From NCBI RefSeq assembly GCF_000764305.2, contig NW_025946018.1, positions 186,001-250,000 of the forward strand: 64,000 bases of DNA. Reading direction: 5' to 3'. Positions 57,223-64,000 of the stretch are shown here, in pieces. The position numbers and the translations under genes were made by a program. The notes below the pieces were generated by a model. It was not told the origin of the DNA. It was given only the letters and a program-made list of their open reading frames with translations, and searched no databases. Every line of letters starts with the position of its first letter. The first letter of the stretch is position 1. Source of the DNA: Hyalella azteca. Lineage: Eukaryota > Arthropoda > Malacostraca > Amphipoda > Hyalellidae.

Positions 57223-58352
57223 TCAGTAGATAAGTTTAAACACCTCATTCATGAATTTCCCCAATTTAATTGAAAACTCAGTAAGTGACACACAAATGGT
57301 TTCCCTAAGACGTTTCTCACTAGAAGCTAGCTCCTCCTTCATTACTCTTCTAAGGTCTGCAAAATTGTTTTCACCAGTTTGATTATCAACAGCCTCAGCT
57401 GAAGTATTAGCTTTAGCAACATGTAGATTTGTCAGTGGTCTGGATCTGGAACCAGAGTCTGAGTAACTACCTTGGGATTGGTGCACATCTACAGGAATTG
57501 TCACAGTGGAAAGGGCCCCTGGTGGAGGGCAGGAAGGAGATACACTGGGTCACTGGCCAAAGGAGTGGAAAAGGAGCACTTGACATTGCCCTATATTGAT
57601 TTGGAACCTGTCTGTGTTCAGCTACCTCACTTCTTTCACAGCCTGAGCATAGGAACGGCCAGTAGCACACAGCTTTTCAACTGCAGTGGCTTTCATGATG
57701 AAAGGGCACTCTGGAGCATTTGCATGATGTGGGCCCTTGCAGTTCGCACAGCACTTAGCAGCTGATGTACACATAGAATGTTCATGGGGTCCCGCACATA
57801 AAAGACATCTTCTGGGAGAGTCACAGCCCTCGGCAAAATGGTTCAATCTTTGACACTTATAGCATCGCTTCACAGGAGCTACAAAAGGCCTTACTGAGTA
57901 TGATACATACCCAATTTTTACCCTGCTTGGCAAAGTTAATCCCTCAAGTGTTATCTTCAGGGTGGCCAATGGCTCACGGATTCCATTCCGGGATCTGGAT
58001 AAGCAAGTAATATCTTCAATAGCAATATCTCCTGCATTTGCAACTTCTAGTATGTCCTTTATGGCTTTACCTCAACACTTGGATCAATTGGGCCCAGGAC
58101 TCCATATACTCGTATATCAGAGCCAGGCTGATAACATTGAACTGCCCATTTGCCAATCGTTGTGACCGAGAGATACTTGGACATATTACCACAGAATGAA
58201 GGAAACTCCAAGGCAATTAGCTGACATCGTGGGTTAGTGCGAACAATCAGGTCCCCAATTGCACCAAAAGGTGAGCTCTTAATACCCTTAGCAAGACCAA
58301 CTGGGTCCTTTAGAAAGCTTAAGGCATTGGGTCCCTGAGGCGGTGAGGCCAT
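57223..58352 (-). pseudogene. Retrotransposon ORF1 (zinc-knuckle protein), frameshifted
   Basis: The frame starts at 58352 (MASPPQGPNALSFLKD), shifts near 58068 and continues to 57622. There it carries CYKCQRLNHFAEGC, CLLCAGPHEHSMC and CANCKGPHHANAPEC, three CCHC-type knuckles like those of ORF1 proteins of I- and Jockey-type elements, which bind the element RNA. A further shift leads to a charged, coiled-coil-like piece at 57504-57223. The 5' untranslated part of the element is at about 58360-59160. Confidence 0.85.
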
Positions 58353-59160
58353 ATTAGAATGGTCTGGCCAGAACCAGCACTCAGTAAGGTAGCATTTGAT
58401 GGTAGCTTCACTTTCAAAGCTCCATTTTCGTTGGTAGGATTAGTCTGATTAGGCACAATTGGAAGGATTTGACTATCCTCACGGGTATTGGCCACAGCAG
58501 CACAGCTGCACTCTTGGCTGAGTTGGCTCTATTGCTAGAGCCTAGATATACTCTCAACTCTCAAGTCTCACTTGACCCATCAGTTTCACGGTCCCTGCGC
58601 TTGCGTCTACCCGCAACAGCAACAGGAATGGCCTCAATGATGCTATCTGGATCAGAGTCCTCAATAACAAAACCACCATCAATAGCAATATCCTCCTGAC
58701 CTCCTCCATCATTGCAGCACACTCAGCTAACTCACTCACCTCCAGCTGAGCTCCAGGCTCCACAGTAGGTAGGTCAGTAACAGTACTAGAGGCTGCTGAG
58801 TCAGAGCCTGCTGCTGGTGCTGTACTGCTGTGGGAGGGGGACCAAACCCATTACCCAGACCCAGCAAGACAGCCTGTATCTCCCATGCAAGACTATGATC
58901 AAGACGGAGGACGATTTCTTGTGATGACGAATATACCTTACACAGAAATGGAGTGGACAAACAAAAAAAAAAAACAATGCGGACTGGCAAACCTCTGAGG
59001 GAGAAGGCCAGCAGAAACAAATCAAATAATAAAGGTTATGAATAATTATAAGAATCTGAATCAAAAATTTACCGGTTACTTTACTTTAGGGATCGCAATT
59101 CACACACGTGCTTTCACGACGAACGCAACTGACTTTCTCCTAACACAACCATGCAAGATG

Positions 59161-59531
59161 ATGCGACAACATTTCTTCTAGCTTTGAGTCACCGACATGT
59201 GGAACAGTTTCCCTGATTGCATCGTTGAGACGTTGACGCTCCGAGTATGAAAGCCTTCATGAACAGACTAGCTAGAGCCTAGAATCTAGATGAAGCTATG
59301 CAGGAGCATATGTTCAGTTTTAAAATACCTAGCAGCTTGCGGAGGCAAAAAGTCCAGCAGCATTCTCAATCAATCGTCAGTTATAGAAAGATCGGGTTCC
59401 AAAGGTTGGATCCCTTGTGAATCGTCACGAAAAGTACAAGGATCAGCAGCGGCAGCAGGCCATGGCCCCATGGGCCTGTTTCTGCAAGACTGCAATGCCG
59501 ACAGTCGGACACTTCTATTAGATTCTCTACT
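59161..59531 (+). mobile_element. CR1-like retrotransposon, 3' side of the interrupted copy
   Basis: The sequence resumes at ATGCGACAACATTTCTTCT, which in the remnant at 24515 follows directly after the bases found at 53359-53368. It continues through VTDMWNSFPDCIV and the tail modules AGAAAGATCGGGTTCCAAAG and CACGAAAAGTACAAGGATCA shared with 13805-13986. The tail pentamers are eroded (TTCTATTAGATTCTC). Confidence 0.85.
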
Positions 59532-60898
59532 CAGCATGTGAATTTCAAGGATAAAAAAAATTAAATACTCTTCTTTCTTCAATACAAAAATATTGATTTA
59601 ATTAAGTGCGTAAACATGAAAGCTCAAAATTGCACCAAGAAATGCCAGTGTCACCTTGAGCTCTACATCTTGACAGAAGTTACAGAACTTACTCAGTTAC
59701 TCGGAACACGTGAGCACTGGAGAGTCAAAAAAACCGGACTGAAACGCTCAAATTTCCTTTGTAAATGGTTAACCGAAAATTCAAGTAGTGGCGGTGTGAA
59801 CCTAAGCAGGAACGATGTTCAATACATTAGATGGTAGGTACAAAATTATATCCTTTTTCCAGCATAAAGAGTGGCTGCGGGGTCTTCGCAGAAAAATATC
59901 CCTTTCCATTTTTTTCTACGGAAGTTTTGGTTTGTGAATAGAAATAAAGCAAGCAAATCAATTCAACAGGATTAAATAACCTAGCAGTTTGGAGTGCAAT
60001 TTCTAAACAGTAAAGCAAGTTAACCGATCGCCTAAATCGACAGTTAAATAGTTTTATGTTCAAATTGAAAATGCAGCGATAGTGACAAAATTCAGTTGAC
60101 AAGAACCAGCACGATGTCAACCCCAGTCCCCAAATGAGTAAATCAATCGAAACCTTTCAACTTATTTTTCCATGTAAAGAGATCAATTTATCAGAAAAAA
60201 TCATTTTAATACTACAAAGATGGAAAATTCAAAAAGAATACAAGTAATGGAAAATAAAGTCCATTAGTGGCATCTAAACAATGCTGCAAAAATTCATACT
60301 TCAAAGTAAACCCTGCAACACCTTATAGTTAAGAGATTTCTACTGAGGCAAAAAAAAAAATAGATTTCAACTGAAGCAAAAACCATATCAATATGGTTAA
60401 AACACAGAGATTGCCAAGTCTCGAGTATCACTCGCGTGACAGAGAATAGTGCAGATCTCCAAGACGATCCAAGATTAAGTTATGGGTAAGGCATAGAGCC
60501 AAAGGTTAGATAGCGTATATGTAATATCTTGGACGACCAGCGTTAATTTTGGTCGACGTAGAACAAAAGAAACTCTACTGAAACGAAACTAAAAAAAATT
60601 GAACGAACATTGAATTACATGAACCGTTCAGAGGCAAGTTATACCAAGAGGCGGGTTTGAACTATAAATAATCAAACTGAATTTCTCCTTTATGAATCCG
60701 TAGCAACAGCCTCAAAATTTCTAAACATGAAAGATCATTCGGAACGTAAAACTAGAAAACATCTAAATTTTTTTTTTGCAGGAAATGACGCCATTTTGGC
60801 ATGAACATAACAAAAGAAGACTAGATCGCTACTACACCGCAGAGCAGCCTGGTCAACTCCACTCATTGTATCACAGCAGCACAAGCCAATGGTGAGGC
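59532..60898. other. AT-rich non-coding spacer
   Basis: I see no recognisable exon or repeat. The sequence lies downstream of the unrecognised minus-strand gene and may hold its 3' untranslated region. Confidence 0.45.
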
Positions 60899-60936
60899 TC
60901 AGTATTCACGATGGCCACCGTAGAGCAAATCGTCCT
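60899..60936 (-). other. Possible terminal exon of the acidic-tail gene
   Basis: After a good acceptor (TTATTTTGCAG) the minus strand reads DDLLYGGHREY followed by TGA in one frame, a plausible end for an acidic protein. However, the visible donor of the preceding exon puts the reading out of frame here. Either a small exon lies between, or this is 3' untranslated sequence. Confidence 0.3.
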
Positions 60937-61376
60937 CTGCAAAATAAATTTAAGTTGCAAATCACGCAATAGAGTTTGAGGAAGTCTTGCAAAACTGATG
61001 CAATTATAGTTCAGGCTATTATTTGAAATACGTACACAAGTGAAACTTATAAATAGTAAATGCAATATAATATAAATTAAACAATGCACACACACATCGA
61101 AGCATTGATACTGGCAACACTTAGGTATACATTTCGATATTCAAGAAAATTTTTTACGATATTGAGCCAATTAATTCACTAATGTCACATCTACAAATAC
61201 TTACAAGTTTCGGAAAAAAATTCTCTCGATTCAACTGTAATTGTGTAAGATAGCTTATAATTTTTGTTCAAGAGCTCAGCTTCACCCATGACCACTTCGA
61301 AAATACAACTCTGATCAAACTAAATGGTCACACAACTAGAAATATGAAGCTGTGCATTTTTTATGAAAGCTCAAGC

Positions 61377-63417
61377 TCAAAAAACCACGAACGTACATAT
61401 ATCTTCGTCGAGTTCTTCATCATAAAGCCAGTCGTCCCCACCATTGTCGTCGTGGTCGGAGCTGGAGAAGGCGTAGTCGTCAAAATCATCGTCGTGGTCG
61501 TCATACCAGTCGTCATACATGTCCCCGTACGGTACGTCCTCGTCGTCAGTGTCCAGGAGCTCCTTGCCAGCCGCCTGCTGGAGGAAGTCGTGGCCGAAGT
61601 CCAGCCACTCGTTGTCAAAGAGACACGACCCGACGCGCTCGTAGATGTACGAGTTTAGCTTGTGGTCTGAAAGAAAAACACATTCATGAACATCAGAACG
61701 TCTGGATGTCTTTTAAGATAAGTAAATTGTATAAGTTGATTACGGTTCGATTACTTTCCAAATGTTTATAAACTGGTATATAACGAAAGACAACTCTACA
61801 GTAGTAATTATTTATGGTGAAGCACAGTGAAGTATTACTACAAAAATAGATAACGTTGCTAGATCGACACGTTCGCTAGTGAACCGGGAAGTTTCGGAGC
61901 CGTATTTACGTTAGTGGGCGCTTTTAGAGGTTGGACTGCGACTGACACGTGAGATGCGTGTGGCACTTATATAGACTCCGCAAAAAGACGTCACGGAAGG
62001 TGACGCGGGTGTTGCTACTGGAGGTATGGGTGCCATTGGGTGGTGATGTAAAACTTAACGTTACACTACTACCTGACACAGTACAACAGAGTTGGGGGCA
62101 TACAGGTGTGGTGTTAATTCCTGAATGGGATTAATGCTTTGTTTTAAATGGGAAGTTCAAAAGCAATAAAAGTAAAGAGAAATGCACGGCTAGGTAATGT
62201 AAAAAAAAATCAGCAAATTGGAGCTAGTGTGCACTTTCAACAATGTTTATCAAGGGATGATGGGGGAAACTAATTGATGATCGTATCAGAACACCAGCAT
62301 AGAAAATGTCTCTTGAAAATATCGCATCAAATATCAATTCATTATGACTTATCCGAAGAAAGTTAAGATATGTTACTTGAAAACATGTGGGAGTGAACCT
62401 TTGATTTTGATGAGAGGATCTGCGAATGCCACGTGGTGGGCGTAGTTGACATGCAGCACGAGGGGCTCGTCGTGGTCGAGACTCTGTGAGGGGAACTTGG
62501 CCCTGCCCTCTGCCAGCGCCTTCCTGCGCAGCGCAGCGAGCTCCTGCGCCGTGGAGAGATCCACGGACAGCATCGCGGCGCCTATCTCGACCAGCTGAAC
62601 GTGCGCCACGAGTCTGTAATGCAGCACACATTAGGGAGCTTGTCTGGAGCAACATCACGGCGGCTACCGGCGAGGTAAAGCTTGTAGCTTGCACACGCGG
62701 GCAGCAGCGAGGAATTATTGAGAGTGCGGCACAATTTCATAGGTGACCACTTTATCTGGACACACCATAGAGGTACGCTAGCAGCTTGTGTGGAACTAGA
62801 ACGAACCGTGACTGGAAGATGAAATGAATTCTTGACCTGATCTGAGCGAGTAAGTTGAAAACGAATAAAAATATTCCGAATGAAATACATAAGCATCACG
62901 CAATGATGAAAAGCTCGAATTTACATTTCAAGTAACAGCAATGGAGTGTGAAGAAAACACAAATTGTGACTAACAGATTTTATACGATATGAATACACAC
63001 GCTAAAATCCTTTCATCATCTGATCAATTTCAATTTGTTCCTCAAAAATTTCAATTTGTTCCCCAAAATTATTTTGTAGCCCTACGTTTTATAATTATGC
63101 GTTTGTGCGTGGGACAGAAATGCCTGCCGATCACCCGCCCCATTTGCTGGCCCAGCAACGACAAACGTGCCAGCCAAGAAGCTAACCACTCCGGCACTTT
63201 AGTTCACACAAATTTGCGAGGACCAGAGATAGACTCACAGTTTAAGCTGAGCCATTGAGAATTTCTTGCTTTTGACAAAGACTCGCTGCAGCTTAGGCAT
63301 GCGCAGGAGGTTCTTGTAGGAGTTATCGTCCAAAGCGACGGAAGGCAGCGTCAGGGACGTCACTGACGTCGGCGCCAGCGAAAAATCTATAGCTAAGACT
63401 TCATTTTCAGCGTGCAT
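61377..63417 (-). CDS. Unrecognised protein with acidic C-terminal tail, partial
   Basis: Three phase-matched exons are visible on the minus strand: 63417-63239, 62613-62399 and 61666 to 61397 or 61377. The first begins right after an acceptor (CTCATCAG), so earlier exons probably lie outside or were missed. It reads SLTLPSVALDDNSYKNLLRM and PKLQRVFVKSKKF, which resembles a leucine-rich-repeat turn. The second has VQLVEIGAAMLSVDLSTAQE and LVLHVNYAHHVAFADPL. The third starts DHKLNSYIYERVGSCLFDNE and becomes extremely acidic and Tyr/Asp-rich (VPYGDMYDDWYDDHDDDFDD). The donor of exon 2 is weak (G|GTTCAC). The end is unsettled: reading on gives a stop at 61377; splicing at T|GTACGT (61397) to the acceptor before 60936 makes a stop across the junction. 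I cannot name the family. Confidence 0.6.
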
Positions 63418-64000
63418 CTGATGAGAAAATTAAATTTTATCAGCAGATAAAAAATAAAAGGTCAACTCCCAGCCGAACTAATTTTTCAAGACTTCCTGTC
63501 GTCAGCATAATGCTTGGATGATATTCTATTGAAATAGTCCAATGGGGTTAAACGACTGTATTCCTTAAGGAAAATTGCTATGATGAAAATTCGTGAAATA
63601 CCGTCTCTTCCTCACATAAAATCAAAATATTGCACTGTCCCATGCGAAACGGTTACAGAGACGTTACACCGTCATTTGAATTATTTTCAACATATACTTT
63701 TAAACGTTGCTGATGAGTAAAAAATTATCAAAAATATATTCTTACTAGAATATGCCTAAACAATTTCAAAGGTTCAACCTTTTTTTCGCGGATCCATTGA
63801 GTGTTATTAGTGTTATTTTTTTACAAGACTTTATTTTTTTCGACAGGACTAAGAATGATTGTCACCAGTCTGCAGATAAGGAATAAACACTGATTCCGTT
63901 GCATAGTCATTGGTTAACGCTGTTTGTTCTAATAGGACCCATAATGCGAGTTACTGTCACTAGGTAAAGGGCTAAAATTTAGAATAATATATATCCAGTT
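63418..64000. other. Window end, no exon seen
   Basis: The sequence is AT-rich with stop codons in all frames. It is presumably intron of the unrecognised minus-strand gene, because exon 63417-63239 is preceded by an acceptor. Confidence 0.45.

Larger units (their letters stand above)
53369..59160 (-). mobile_element. I/LOA-like non-LTR retrotransposon with RNase H, rearranged
   Basis: The element is read on the minus strand from about 59160 to the T-run at 53369-53381, which is its poly(A) tail. ORF1 (about 58352-57040, frameshifted near 58068) carries three CCHC-type zinc knuckles. ORF2 starts at 56897 with an endonuclease, then a reverse transcriptase up to 54944. A C-terminal RNase H-like piece ends at 53392. 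Zinc-knuckle ORF1, apurinic-type endonuclease and RNase H together fit the I/LOA/R1 group. The middle is disturbed: a second copy of the ORF2 start lies at 54141-54942 and an opposite-strand fragment at about 53785-54140. Frameshifts and missing catalytic blocks make it non-functional as assembled. Confidence 0.85.

Noticed and set aside
61361..61618. Thr-rich open frame on the minus strand
   Set aside because: It is the shifted frame of the Asp-rich exon, where GAC repeats read as ACG or CGA codons; phase-matched splicing supports the Asp frame.

Overview
The window is AT-rich, intron-containing animal DNA. Introns are short to medium with clear GT-AG borders, intergenic space is wide, and decayed non-LTR retrotransposons and hairpin elements are common. 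Gene content and transposon types point to an arthropod, most likely a crustacean. That placement is an inference, because nothing here is diagnostic to species.

Four protein genes can be rebuilt completely from splice sites that keep phase across every junction. FN3K-like ketosamine-3-kinase is on the minus strand with 8 exons (16749-21866). GEMIN7 is on the plus strand as one coding exon (34717-35268). NDUFV1, the 51 kDa subunit of respiratory complex I, is on the minus strand with 8 exons (36161-45185). LACTB2, a mitochondrial metallo-beta-lactamase-fold endoribonuclease, is on the minus strand with 6 exons (46594-50328). A fifth gene on the plus strand (about 8436-14104) encodes a four-helix MARVEL-like membrane protein; its last four exons are clear and its first exon is tentative. 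A sixth, unrecognised minus-strand gene with a very acidic tail lies at 61377-63417 and is probably incomplete at its 5' end.

Layout: 1-8435 holds no convincing gene, only tandem repeats and two retrotransposon scraps. 8436-14330 is the membrane-protein gene, whose introns carry two copies of a palindromic element, a hairpin of about 190 bp and a retrotransposon 3' end. 16749-21866 is the kinase gene. 21867-34716 is gene-poor and contains a CR1-like reverse transcriptase remnant, a tRNA-derived SINE-like sequence and a very small inverted-repeat element with an apparent 8-bp target duplication. 34717-50328 is the densest part (GEMIN7, NDUFV1, LACTB2). 53036-59531 is a nest of transposons: an I/LOA-like element inserted into a CR1-like element, then rearranged, with one undetermined base at a junction.

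The genes are unrelated housekeeping functions (protein deglycation, SMN complex, complex I, mitochondrial RNA turnover). I see no operon-like logic and no new multi-gene system. The more unusual signals are in the mobile DNA: the nested retrotransposon structure, an opposite-strand fragment with an NPGP 2A-like motif, and several hairpin elements.
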